Below, one piece after another: positions 30,799-39,152 of a stretch of DNA of 53,822 nt. The stretch comes from Gammaproteobacteria bacterium (GTDB lineage Bacteria; Pseudomonadota; Gammaproteobacteria; Nitrosococcales; Methylophagaceae), in NCBI GenBank assembly GCA_029248745.1, contig JAQWIT010000006.1, positions 1 through 53,822 of the forward strand, given 5' to 3'. The position numbers and the translations under genes were made by a program. The notes beneath the pieces were generated by a model. The model worked only from the letters and a program-made list of their open reading frames with translations. It was not told the origin of the DNA and searched no databases. Position 1 is the stretch's first letter. Every line of letters begins with the position of its first letter.

Positions 30799-31856
30799 GT
30801 CGGTTCTGGAGCCCGATTGTTCATGACTTGGATCCGTATGTGCCGGGTGAACAACCTAAAGTGGCTAACCTCGTTAAACTGAATACTAATGAGAGCCCCT
30901 ACGGACCTTCTCCTAGAGTATTAGCAGCAATTCAGTCTTATGAGGGCGATCGTTTACGTTTGTATCCTGATCCAGATGCCAGTGAGTTAAAGCAAGTAAT
31001 TGCTGATTATCACGCCGTAAAACCAGAACAGGTGTTTGTGGGTAATGGCTCTGATGAGGTCTTAGCGCATATTTTCCACGGTTTATTTCAGCAGTCAGCA
31101 CCTATCTTATTTCCGGATATTTCTTATAGTTTTTATCCTGTTTACTGCGGATTGTATCGTATTGATTATGAGTGTATTCCTCTGGATATCAACTTAGCGA
31201 TTAATACTGCAGATTATGCCCGTGAGAACGGCGGTATTATTTTCCCGAACCCTAATGCGCCAACGGGTCACCTATTAGCGCTAAATGAGATTGAAACCTT
31301 ATTACAGCGAAATACTGATTCTGTTGTGGTGGTTGACGAAGCTTATATTGATTTTGGTGGTCAGACGGCGATTAATTTGGTCGATTCGTACCCGAATTTA
31401 CTTGTGACACAAACATTGTCTAAATCACGTTCTTTAGCAGGATTGAGAATTGGTTTTGCGGTAGGCCATGTTGATTTAATTGAGGCTTTGATTCGGGTTA
31501 AAGATAGTTTTAACTCCTATCCATTAGATAGTTTGGCGATTGTCGCAGGGGTGGCCTCATTTGAGGATGACGCATACTTCAAGCAGACTTGCAAACAGGT
31601 TGTGCGAAGTCGAGAAGCAGTTATTGTTGGGTTGAGAGAACTTGGATTTGAAGTGGTGCCATCGGCCGCTAATTTTGTATTGGCCAGCCATAAGGAAAAG
31701 GATGCCGCATTGCTTACATCGGGATTGCGTTCAAAAGGTGTGATCGTACGTCATTTCAAGCAGGACCGTATTGCGCAATATTTACGTATTACGATAGGGA
31801 TGGAACAAGAAAACCAGCGTCTATTAGCAGTGTTATCAGATTTGATTCAGAATTAA
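30795..31856 (+). CDS. hisC: Histidinol-phosphate aminotransferase HisC
   Basis: A PLP-dependent class I/II aminotransferase that makes histidinol phosphate. The Schiff-base lysine is in [15 protein letters not shown]; the asparagine and aspartate/tyrosine PLP contacts are in [10 protein letters not shown] and [10 protein letters not shown]. Length 353 fits. The start GTG/ATG region overlaps the hisD stop by four bases. It is convergent with, and touches, the end of the broken DUF4124 gene on the other strand. Confidence 0.95.
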   Translation: MSRFWSPIVHDLDPYVPGEQPKVANLVKLNTNESPYGPSPRVLAAIQSYEGDRLRLYPDPDASELKQVIADYHAVKPEQVFVGNGSDEVLAHIFHGLFQQSAPILFPDISYSFYPVYCGLYRIDYECIPLDINLAINTADYARENGGIIFPNPNAPTGHLLALNEIETLLQRNTDSVVVVDEAYIDFGGQTAINLVDSYPNLLVTQTLSKSRSLAGLRIGFAVGHVDLIEALIRVKDSFNSYPLDSLAIVAGVASFEDDAYFKQTCKQVVRSREAVIVGLRELGFEVVPSAANFVLASHKEKDAALLTSGLRSKGVIVRHFKQDRIAQYLRITIGMEQENQRLLAVLSDLIQN

Positions 31857-32508
31857 GGGTCTGTATTAAGCAGTTGGCGTGGACGGATTAAGTCACGACC
31901 AAACTGTTCGATACTCGCTTTATTTTCTGTTTTAAACGCTCAAGTTCAAGGTGCTTATTGTTTATTTCTTGTTCTGTTGCGACAATGCTTTTTTTCAAAT
32001 TACCGGTGACAGCCCTGCCGCTGAGCCCAATGTCTGCAGCTTGTTGCTAGAACTGATGTAGCTTTTCTTTATTTCGTTTGAGATTGAGTTCTGTTTTATC
32101 AATTTGGTTTTGGAAGTAAGGTAATTCTGTTTCACGTTTTTTGAGTAACTCGTCTTCTGTGCGATAACTGGCTTTAAGATTAGCGTCATATATCATTGCT
32201 TGGCGACGACGTTCTTTTTCAGCTTCAATTTGTGCGAGTCGTTGTTGTTCCTTTTCAGCTTTTTGTTGGTGTCTAAACTCGGCAATTTCTTCGGTTAAAG
32301 CTGGAGCTACTTTTTCGATGACACGGAGAGATGTGTCGTCTAATATTTCATAGCCTTGTTGCGCAGCATAAGGTAGCAATGTTTTAGTCATTGTCTTGAC
32401 ACCACTGTCATCTTTAAAGCGGTAAACTTGCCCAGCATGACTGGCTAAATTCGTCATTGTTAAAAAAAGACCGAGGCAAATAAATTTTGTTGATGTGTTT
32501 GTTTTCAT
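31853..32508 (-). pseudogene. DUF4124 / coiled-coil envelope protein, interrupted
   Basis: From ATG 32508 the frame gives a signal peptide (MKTNTSTKFICLGLFLTMTN.., cleaved near SHA), a DUF4124-like piece (GQVYRFKDDSGVKTMTKTL) and a long Glu/Lys/Gln coiled coil. TAG at 32047-32049 (KLHQF-stop) interrupts it. The same frame continues as QQAADIGLSGRAVTGNLK and NNKHLELERLKQK, then one frame change near 31937 leads to [22 protein letters not shown] and a stop at 31853. So one nonsense and one indel have removed its C-terminal third. The shortened protein could still be exported. Function unknown. Confidence 0.72.
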
Positions 32509-32539
32509 GACCCGTATTTTATAGTGAGTTTTCATAAAG

Positions 32540-33298
32540 TTGAGTGTATTAGATCACATTATTTTGTTTTTAGTTTCTTTGGTTGCCAATACTTTCTCTG
32601 CATTTAGTGGTGGTGGCGCGGGTTTAATCCAGTTTCCTATCTTGTTGTTTTTGGGTTTGTCATTCGGGGTTGCGTTGGCGACGCATAAAGTAGCCAGTGT
32701 CGCTTTAGGTGTAGGTGCGGCGTTGCGTTATTTATCGCAGAGCGTGTTAGAACGCCAATTTGTGTCGCTGATGTTGTTATTTGGTATACCTGGTGTGGTA
32801 TTCGGGGCGAATCTCATTTTATTGGTGCCGGATCGTATTGCTGAAATTGCATTGGGAATATTAACAGGAGGACTAGGTTTATATTCTGTCGTGCGTTCTG
32901 AGTTGGGCCAGATTTATTCAGCGAAGCATCGCGATAAAAATGGATTGATGATAGGTGGTTTGGCCTTATTTATATTGGGATTATTGAATGGATCCTTAAC
33001 CTCAGGTACCGGCCTGTTTGTGACATTATGGTTAGTACTTTGGTTTGGACTGGATTATCAGCGTGCGGTTGCTTATACCTTAACAATGGTGGGTTTGTTT
33101 TGGAATGGTAGTGGTGCATTGACGTTAGGATTGATTGGAGAGATTCGTTGGGACTGGCTGCCCGCGTTATTGTTAGGGTCTTTCATTGGCGGTTATTTAG
33201 GATCCCATATGGCTTTGCATTATGGTAATCAATGGATTAAACGTGTGTTTGAAGTTGTAACAATACTGATTTCAATTAAGTTATTAATTGGTCATTAA
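32540..33298 (+). CDS. TauE/SafE-family membrane permease
   Basis: A 252-residue, roughly eight-helix membrane protein of the TauE/SafE (DUF81) family, whose studied members export sulphite, sulphoacetate or similar organic anions. The first helix carries the family glycine patch [21 protein letters not shown], and a second [14 protein letters not shown] is the mirrored motif. The start is TTG at 32540, 32 bp from the divergent DUF4124 start. The substrate cannot be read from sequence. It is convergent with pyrE and overlaps it by four bases. Confidence 0.85.
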   Translation: MSVLDHIILFLVSLVANTFSAFSGGGAGLIQFPILLFLGLSFGVALATHKVASVALGVGAALRYLSQSVLERQFVSLMLLFGIPGVVFGANLILLVPDRIAEIALGILTGGLGLYSVVRSELGQIYSAKHRDKNGLMIGGLALFILGLLNGSLTSGTGLFVTLWLVLWFGLDYQRAVAYTLTMVGLFWNGSGALTLGLIGEIRWDWLPALLLGSFIGGYLGSHMALHYGNQWIKRVFEVVTILISIKLLIGH

Positions 33299-33942
33299 CT
33301 TACAACGCCATATTGTTCGTTGTAGGCTTCAACTGCTGGACGATGTTCTGCTAAATTAGGATTGCCTATAAGATAATCGAGTAAATCAGCTAAGCAAATA
33401 ATACTGATAACAGGCATCTGATGATACATCTCGACTTGTTGAATGGCGGATAAGTCAGTTTGGCCTTTTTCTTGTCTATCTAACGCGATGATGACACCTG
33501 CAGGTTTTGCATTCTGTGCTTTGATGATATCGACAGATTCTCTAACAGATGTACCGGCTGAGATAACATCGTCGATGATAAGCACTTTTCCTGACAGTTC
33601 GGCACCGACTAACTGGCCGCCTTCACCATGATCTTTGACTTCCTTTCGATTAAAAATGTAAGGAATATCGCGTTGATGATGTTCCGCAAGCGCTACAACA
33701 GTTGTTGATGCAAGTGGAATACCTTTGTAGGCTGGGCCAAATAGGCAATCAAAATCTAGCCCGGCATCAACAATAGCTTGGGCATAGAATTGGCCTAATT
33801 TAGCAAGACTACCGCCTGTATTAAATAAGCCGCTGTTAAAGAAATAAGGGCTGATGCGACCAGATTTTAGGGTAAATGATCCGAAGCGTAAGACACCTGT
33901 TTCTAGGGCAAATTCGATAAACTGTTGTTGGTAAGGTTTCAT
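33295..33942 (-). CDS. pyrE: Orotate phosphoribosyltransferase PyrE
   Basis: PyrE joins orotate to PRPP in pyrimidine synthesis. The PRPP-binding [17 protein letters not shown] and the earlier [11 protein letters not shown] loop are intact, with the catalytic-loop Lys in [12 protein letters not shown]. The 215-residue length is standard. Its 5' leader includes the nested palindrome at 33983-34071. A long structured leader fits known attenuation of pyrE in enterobacteria, but no leader peptide or T-run was found here. Confidence 0.95.
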   Translation of the reverse strand: MKPYQQQFIEFALETGVLRFGSFTLKSGRISPYFFNSGLFNTGGSLAKLGQFYAQAIVDAGLDFDCLFGPAYKGIPLASTTVVALAEHHQRDIPYIFNRKEVKDHGEGGQLVGAELSGKVLIIDDVISAGTSVRESVDIIKAQNAKPAGVIIALDRQEKGQTDLSAIQQVEMYHQMPVISIICLADLLDYLIGNPNLAEHRPAVEAYNEQYGVVS

Positions 33943-33982
33943 AAGTTAACTCTAATTCAGGGTAGGTAGAGCCACCCAGCAT

Positions 33983-34071
33983 GTTTAATTTAGCCGTTCT
34001 CGGCGTTAAATTGACTTGTAATAGAATGACTATTACTGCGGCAATTTGCCTTTATAACAGCTAAATTAAAC
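33983..34071. repeat. Nested palindromic element between pyrE and metW
   Basis: GTTTAATTTAGC at 33983-33994 is the exact reverse complement of GCTAAATTAAAC at 34060-34071. Inside this 12 bp stem lie a perfect hairpin GTAATAG-AATGA-CTATTAC (34018-34036) and a small one GGCAATTTGCC (34040-34050); GCCG-TTCT-CGGC (33993-34004) is an alternative pairing at one shoulder. The result is a closed multi-branch fold of 89 nt that lies upstream of pyrE on its coding strand. It could be a structured RNA leader or a short palindromic repeat of the REP/MITE kind. No second copy is in the window. Confidence 0.6.
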
Positions 34072-34182
34072 GCACTGGTTAAGTTTAGTATTATGTTTCA
34101 TTTTTATATAAAATTACAGCTTGCAAGAGAGGGCTATGATACCAAAAACGGGTCGACTATCCTTCCCCTTAATTAAAGTTAA

Positions 34183-34779
34183 TCATGATTTCTTGATTTG
34201 ATAAAGGGCGATTTCACCAAAGACATTGGGTGCTAACTTAATACCAAGACTGTCTCGGTGAGCATGATCAACAATGCTACGTTGCTCAATATGAATATGT
34301 TTATCCGTACAGAGCTGTTCAAAATCTTTGATGGTGCAAAGGTGAATATTGGCGGTGTTATACCATTCGTTTGGTAAGGTCTTTGAAATGGGCATGATGC
34401 CGTTAAAGGCAAGTTGTAGACGACATTGCCAGTGGCCGAAGTTAGGGAAACCGATGATGGCCTGTTTACCAACGCGAATGATTTCATTCACTAAAAAGTC
34501 AGGTCGTTTCACAGCCTGCAGTGTTTGAGAGAGAATAACAAAATCAAAGCTTTGATCATCAAATTGCGGTAAGCCTTGATCTAAATCAGCATGAATGACA
34601 TTGATGTCAGATTCAATACATCCTGCAATTTGGCCGTTATCGATTTCGATACCATACCCTGTCACTTCTCGGTCTTGTAAAGCTTTGAGTAAGGCGCCAT
34701 CGCCTGAACCAAGATCGAGCACGCGCGCGCCTGATGGAATCCAGTCAGCAATAATTTGTAAGTCCGGTCTTAGGTTCAT
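34183..34779 (-). CDS. metW: Methionine biosynthesis protein MetW
   Basis: A 198-residue SAM-methyltransferase-fold protein ([34 protein letters not shown]) that is always paired with MetX and needed for full MetX activity in several proteobacteria; its own chemical role is not settled. It overlaps metX by four bases, consistent with a stoichiometric MetXW pair. Confidence 0.94.
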   Translation of the reverse strand: MNLRPDLQIIADWIPSGARVLDLGSGDGALLKALQDREVTGYGIEIDNGQIAGCIESDINVIHADLDQGLPQFDDQSFDFVILSQTLQAVKRPDFLVNEIIRVGKQAIIGFPNFGHWQCRLQLAFNGIMPISKTLPNEWYNTANIHLCTIKDFEQLCTDKHIHIEQRSIVDHAHRDSLGIKLAPNVFGEIALYQIKKS

Positions 34780-35927
34780 TGTACGGCTACCTCAGCTGCA
34801 ACTTTTTTCATGTAGGCTGAAAAGAGCTCATGGTAGCGGGGTATAGCCAATAGAAATGCGTCGTGACCTTGGGTCGCTTCTATTTCAGCATAGGTGACTT
34901 CTTTATTAGCGGCTAACAAGGCATGAACAATTTCTTGTGACCGTTCAGGTGCAAACCGCCAATCTGTTGTAAAAGAAAGTACGAGGCATTTTGCTTTTAT
35001 TTCGGCAACGGCTTTGGTGAGGTTGTTATCAAAGGCGCTAGCAGGATCAAAATAATCGAGTGCCTTCGTCATTAGTAAATAGGTGTTAGCGTCAAATTTT
35101 TCTGCAAAGGTTTCACTCTGATAACGCAAATAACTTTCAATTTGGAATTCAACATCAAAACCATAGTTGATACTGCCGTGACGCAGTTCACGGCCAAACT
35201 TCTCATGCATGGCTTCATCAGATAGATAAGTAATATGGCCTAGCATTCTAGCTAGACCAAGCCCTTTTCTGGGCACGGTGTCGTGTGAGGCGTAAAAACC
35301 CTCGTGAAAGTCTGGGTCAGCCTTGATAGCCGTTCTGGCGACTTCATTAAAAGCAATATTTTGAGCAGATAATTTAGGTGCGGCTGCGATGATCAGTACA
35401 TGTCTTAGACGATCCGGCAAGCTGATGGCCCATTGCATGGCTTGCATGCCACCAAGGCTGCCACCAATGACAGCTGCCCAATGTTCAATATTGAGGTTGT
35501 CTGCCAAGATTGCTTGGCTTTTGACCCAATCATTAACGGTGACAATTGGGAAGTCAGGTCCATAGGGTACCTTGGTTTCAGGGTTGATACTAATGGGCCC
35601 TGTTGACCCTTTGCAGCCACCTAAATTGTTGAGGCAGACGACAAAAAAGTGATTGGTATCAATGGCTTTACCAGGCCCGATAACATTATCCCACCACCCC
35701 GGCTTTTTATCTTCCATAGTGTAATAGCCTGCGACATGATGATCACCAGAAAGGGCATGGCAAATCAGGATGGCATTTGAGGCATCTTGATTGAGTTCAC
35801 CGTAGGTTTCATAGACTAAATCATATACGGGGAGTGTCCGGCCACTTTCGAGTGTTATCGGTGTATCGATATGTAGTGTCTGAGGTCTAACCAGACCGAC
35901 TGAATCGGCTGGAATGGAGTCCGGCAT
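34776..35927 (-). CDS. metX: Homoserine O-acyltransferase MetX
   Basis: MetX activates homoserine for methionine synthesis. It is an alpha/beta-hydrolase-fold enzyme: nucleophile Ser in [12 protein letters not shown], Asp in FTTDWRFAP and His in TQGHDAFLL, and the oxyanion/acyl-CoA stretch [11 protein letters not shown]-like ([16 protein letters not shown]). In gammaproteobacteria MetX proteins paired with MetW often use succinyl-CoA, not acetyl-CoA; I cannot settle which from sequence alone. Length 383 is normal. No SAM riboswitch was recognised in the 72 bp upstream. Confidence 0.94.
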   Translation of the reverse strand: MPDSIPADSVGLVRPQTLHIDTPITLESGRTLPVYDLVYETYGELNQDASNAILICHALSGDHHVAGYYTMEDKKPGWWDNVIGPGKAIDTNHFFVVCLNNLGGCKGSTGPISINPETKVPYGPDFPIVTVNDWVKSQAILADNLNIEHWAAVIGGSLGGMQAMQWAISLPDRLRHVLIIAAAPKLSAQNIAFNEVARTAIKADPDFHEGFYASHDTVPRKGLGLARMLGHITYLSDEAMHEKFGRELRHGSINYGFDVEFQIESYLRYQSETFAEKFDANTYLLMTKALDYFDPASAFDNNLTKAVAEIKAKCLVLSFTTDWRFAPERSQEIVHALLAANKEVTYAEIEATQGHDAFLLAIPRYHELFSAYMKKVAAEVAVQ

Positions 35928-35999
35928 GTGGGCCTATTCCTTAAGTAGTATTATAAAAGTCTAATTAGTCGGTGTCGTTAATGCAATGGAAATATAGAG

Positions 36000-36572
36000 T
36001 TAAACCTGTCCTAGTAAAAGAGGTAGGACCAACATGGATAGTAGTTGGAGCGCAATGACAGCTACGAGAGGAGATAAATCAATTGCCCCCATTGATGGTG
36101 TTATTTGTCGAATAGGTTTGAGTATGGGCTGATTCATGCTACGAATTAGAGGGCTAATGGCGTTTTGTGTGCCCGGTGGAACAACCCAACTTAAAACAAC
36201 TTCAATAATAATGCTGAAAGTGAAAATAGTGATAAATAGCGAGAAAACATCAGCCAGTAGCCATCCGACAAAAAAACCGGGATAAGCATCTGGTTGGATA
36301 ACACTGATTAAAAACAGTTTGATAAAGGTCAGGGCAAACAATAAGACGATGGTGGCAGTATCCCACTGGCCGAGTGGTGGAATAAATCGACGTAAAGTTT
36401 TGACTGGAACTTGGGTCGCTTTGATGATCACTTGAGCAATGGGATGGTGGTATTCCCATTGTGCCCACTGCATGATGATGCGAAAAGCAACAATCAGTAT
36501 ATAAATACTAAATGTGGTATCAATTAAAAAAATGAGCGGGTTGCTGAAATAAGCGTTAGACATGATCTTCAC
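36000..36572 (-). CDS. yggT: YggT-family membrane protein
   Basis: A 190-residue inner-membrane protein with two YGGT repeats, each a pair of helices around a conserved Pro/Arg segment (QVPVKTLRRFIPPLGQWD and NQPILKPIRQITPSMGAID). The precise function is unknown; work on homologues points to osmotic or division-related roles. It overlaps proC by 17 bp on the same strand and is part of the common yggS-proC-yggT run. Confidence 0.92.
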   Translation of the reverse strand: MKIMSNAYFSNPLIFLIDTTFSIYILIVAFRIIMQWAQWEYHHPIAQVIIKATQVPVKTLRRFIPPLGQWDTATIVLLFALTFIKLFLISVIQPDAYPGFFVGWLLADVFSLFITIFTFSIIIEVVLSWVVPPGTQNAISPLIRSMNQPILKPIRQITPSMGAIDLSPLVAVIALQLLSMLVLPLLLGQV

Positions 36573-37389
36573 CCAATTGTGTTGCGAGTTCTCGGGATCT
36601 TAATGCGGCTGCAATAAGTGCGTTTTCAAATAAGCTGCGTAAACCGCCATCTTCTAATTCATGGATGGCACGTTCGGTTGTGCCACCTGGCGAGGTGACT
36701 TTTTGTCTGAGTAATGCGGTTGAATCATTACTTTCTAGTGCCATTTTTGATGCACCGAAGGCGGTTTGTAAGCAGAGTAATTTGGCTGTTTCTGGCTCGA
36801 GACCCAATTCGATTGCAGCGGTCTCTATTGCTTCCATGACAAGGAAGAAGTAGGCGGGACCACTTCCCGATAAAGCAGTAACGACATTAATTTGCTCTTC
36901 ATCTTGAACCCAAAGCGTGATGCCAACAGCGCGCAGAATAGATTCTGCAAGTTCTTTTTGTTGCGCTGATACAAATTCGTTGGCGTAAAGTGCTGTTGCA
37001 CCAGCCTGTACTAACGCAGGTGTGTTTGGCATGGTCCTTACAATAGCAGCGTTGGGGCGTTCAAGCCATCGTGCAATATCGTTTAAGCGAATACCTGCTG
37101 CGATAGAAATAAGCATCATATTGTCTTGCCAAAGTGGGGAGCACTGTTTCACGACATGTTGAAGTTGCTGAGGTTTAACAGCCGGGACAATGACTCGGCA
37201 TTCATTGATGGCACGTGTGTTATCTGTATAAGTTTGAACGGCATAACTCGCTTTGATTGTCTCTAGACGATTTGCATCAGGATCTGCAATGTGAATGTGG
37301 CTCGGATTGAAGCCATCAGAGACTAAACCGCCGATAAGGCTGAGGGCCATGTTACCGCCACCGAGAAAAGCAATTTTACAGTCTTTCAT
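36556..37389 (-). CDS. proC: Pyrroline-5-carboxylate reductase ProC
   Basis: ProC makes proline from pyrroline-5-carboxylate with NAD(P)H. The Rossmann start IAFLGGGNMALSLIGGL, the AAGIRLNDIARWL core, VRTMPNTPALV, and the C-terminal dimer motif VTSPGGTTERAIHEL are intact. The 277-residue length is normal. It follows yggS by 34 bp. Confidence 0.96.
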   Translation of the reverse strand: MKDCKIAFLGGGNMALSLIGGLVSDGFNPSHIHIADPDANRLETIKASYAVQTYTDNTRAINECRVIVPAVKPQQLQHVVKQCSPLWQDNMMLISIAAGIRLNDIARWLERPNAAIVRTMPNTPALVQAGATALYANEFVSAQQKELAESILRAVGITLWVQDEEQINVVTALSGSGPAYFFLVMEAIETAAIELGLEPETAKLLCLQTAFGASKMALESNDSTALLRQKVTSPGGTTERAIHELEDGGLRSLFENALIAAALRSRELATQLGEDHV

Positions 37390-37423
37390 AGTCTATTTTT
37401 TTCGACGAATTATGATGATAGGG

Positions 37424-38131
37424 TTAGTTTACTTGACCTGCCCCTCGAGGTGTAGTTCTTTGACCGAAAAGTGCGCTTCCAATACGCACCATAGTGCTGC
37501 CTTCTACAATGGCAACGCTCATATCTGATGACATACCCATAGAAAGCGTATCGACAGTAGCGTATTGATCTGCTAGTTGTTGGTAGAGATTATGGGCTCT
37601 ATGAAAAGCGAGATGTTGCTGTTCAAGATCATCTGTTTTGCTAGGTATGACCATTATGCCTCGGAGCTTGAGTTGTTCTAAGCTATTTATAACTCTAGCG
37701 AGTGAGAATAGTTCAGAGACTTGAACACCAGATTTTGTCGTTTCATTATCAATATTGATTTGAATACAAACATTAAGGGGGGACTGGCTTGCTGGCCGTT
37801 GTTTATTTAAACGCTGGGCAATTTTTAAGCGATCGATGCTTTGTACCCAATCAAAATGGATGGCAATGTCTTTGGTTTTGTTAGATTGAATCGGTCCGAT
37901 AAAGTGCCATTCAATTTTAAGATCTTGAAGTTGTTCTATTTTTTGGAGGGCTTCTTGCAGATAGTTTTCACCAAAACGCGTTAATCCTGCATCGATCGCA
38001 GCGCGAAGTTTTTCTGCTGGCCATGCCTTACTGACGGCAAGGATATCGATGTCAGTGGGGATGCGATTAGCTTGTAGAGCGGCATTTTCTATGCGGTTTG
38101 TGACGCTGGACAGGTTTTTTGTGATTGTCAT
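37424..38131 (-). CDS. yggS: PLP homeostasis protein YggS
   Basis: A PLP-binding TIM-barrel protein (COG0325) that buffers pyridoxal phosphate. The Schiff-base lysine is in DILAVSKAWP; further hallmarks are GENYLQEA, EWHFIGPIQSNK and the phosphate-binding LSMGMSSDMSVAIVEGSTMVRIG. Length 235 is usual. It is divergent from pilT, its typical neighbour, which here is cut short. Confidence 0.95.
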   Translation of the reverse strand: MTITKNLSSVTNRIENAALQANRIPTDIDILAVSKAWPAEKLRAAIDAGLTRFGENYLQEALQKIEQLQDLKIEWHFIGPIQSNKTKDIAIHFDWVQSIDRLKIAQRLNKQRPASQSPLNVCIQINIDNETTKSGVQVSELFSLARVINSLEQLKLRGIMVIPSKTDDLEQQHLAFHRAHNLYQQLADQYATVDTLSMGMSSDMSVAIVEGSTMVRIGSALFGQRTTPRGAGQVN

Positions 38132-38223
38132 GTTGCAAGCCCGCGCTGAGCGCGCTACCTTTGTGTGAAATAACTGCTATTAGAAGCGATTTAGCCATTA
38201 CTTTCAACGTTTAGGAGACGTAA

Positions 38224-38334
38224 ATGGACATTACAGAATTGCTGACCTCTAGTGTAAAGAATAAAGCACCTGATTTAAAGGTCTCTTCAAGTTATCTTTC
38301 GGTCTACCTAATGGTCTACTCCGGCGAAGCCTAA
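38224..38334 (+). pseudogene. pilT: Truncated pilT 5' end
   Basis: ATG 38224, preceded by AGGAGACGT, begins MDITELLTSSVKNKAPDL, the well-known first residues of the twitching-motility ATPase PilT (usually MDIxELLxxSVKNxASDLHLSAG). After codon 18 the match stops where repeat R1 begins (about 38278-38281), and the frame reaches TAA at 38332-38334. No other part of PilT (Walker boxes, about 340 residues in all) is visible downstream in the window. So pilus retraction from this locus is lost unless another pilT or the missing part exists elsewhere. The promoter and ribosome binding site remain. Confidence 0.75.
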
Positions 38335-38516
38335 TAAAACAAGGGCGCCCTCCAGGAGGAAATTTTGCGTGGAGGTATAGATTATGTAACTCTCACTAAT
38401 TTTTGATATTTTTGGGCTTGTCTCAGTGTGCCTATTTTTACGCTGCAAGGGCGATGCTCTGTCACCAATGCATTCCCCATTTAGCCAATCACAGAATAAA
38501 GTTCCCATCAGAACAA
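38280..38516. repeat. Repeat R1, copy A (integrase 3' end and flank)
   Basis: About 235 bp that match 52188-52422 in the same orientation, at roughly nine bases in ten by eye with a few single-base indels. It starts with the paired GGTCTAC motif (38300s), includes GGGCGCCCTCCAGG, and ends in the last ~20 codons of an integrase-like frame on the minus strand. Its left edge coincides with the break in pilT, its right edge with the start of unique DNA ahead of the lytic transglycosylase. Confidence 0.85.
38308..38508 (-). pseudogene. Remnant of a tyrosine integrase 3' end
   Basis: The minus-strand frame starts MGTLFCDWLNGECIGDRASPL, nearly the same as the final residues of the integrase at 52346-53356, and then runs on through the R1 sequence to 38308. 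All upstream parts of that integrase are missing. It is best read as a scrap left when the integrase of this copy was lost or replaced. The frame itself has no evident function. Confidence 0.6.
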
Positions 38517-38539
38517 TACATGACTAAATGGATAGTGAA

Positions 38540-39139
38540 TCAGAATGGCCACATAGAAAGTGATGTATCGAGCTTTTTGCGACAGGTTTTTAATTGGCCT
38601 CCATATGTTTTTGCGTAACGGTCAACTTTCTTGGCTACACCAATCAGCCATGCCTTCTGGGAGTATGTTTTTCTCTTCCAGCCTCCATGTCCCTCGTGAT
38701 AAGCCAAATACTGGTTATTGGCATCCCACTTAGATATACCAAGCTTCTTTTGCGAGATATCTGAGTACCAACCTATAAAATCAACAGCGTCAGCATAATC
38801 ATCTCTATCTGCGCCCCTGTTTCCCGTACTTTGCATATACCAGTCCCATGTCGTATCAAGTACTTGTGCATATCCGTATGCACTTGATATTCGCCACCAA
38901 AGAGGTATTCCTAAGAGGCTTTGCCTTGGAGGCACTGCATCATGTCTGAAACTAGATTCCTGCCGAATGATGGCTAATTGAACTTGTATTGGTAGGCTGT
39001 ATTTGTTTTCAACTTCTTTGGATGCGGAGTACCAGCCTTCTTTCTCAGAAAATATTTGGCAGGCGTTTTCTACCGAAGATGGTGGGCTTGTCGCACAACC
39101 TGCGAGGAAAGACATTGCTAATAAGCATAAAATTTTCAT
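38540..39139 (-). CDS. Lytic transglycosylase-like lipoprotein
   Basis: A 199-residue lipoprotein: lipobox LAGC with Cys15 as the lipidated residue, then an SLT-like lysozyme fold. Catalytic-type Glu61 lies in QLAIIRQESSFRHDA, followed by SSAYGYAQVLDTTWDWY and YLAYHEGHGGW, the usual downstream SLT motifs. It would cleave peptidoglycan from the periplasmic face of a membrane. It lies 13 bp behind the autotransporter gene on the same strand, so it may open the wall for that protein or for another envelope structure. The unusual spacing motif WYMQSTGNRGADRDDYADAV resembles predicted T4SS/phage-type transglycosylases. Confidence 0.82.
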   Translation of the reverse strand: MKILCLLAMSFLAGCATSPPSSVENACQIFSEKEGWYSASKEVENKYSLPIQVQLAIIRQESSFRHDAVPPRQSLLGIPLWWRISSAYGYAQVLDTTWDWYMQSTGNRGADRDDYADAVDFIGWYSDISQKKLGISKWDANNQYLAYHEGHGGWKRKTYSQKAWLIGVAKKVDRYAKTYGGQLKTCRKKLDTSLSMWPF

Positions 39140-39152
39140 TGTTTTTTTCTAC

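Noticed and set aside
33983-34071. Nested palindrome considered as an integron attC site
   Set aside because: The RYYYAAC/GTTRRRY core pair is not present and there is no integron integrase or cassette array nearby.
35928-35999. SAM riboswitch upstream of metX
   Set aside because: The 72 bp leader shows no recognisable SAM-binding fold or conserved core.
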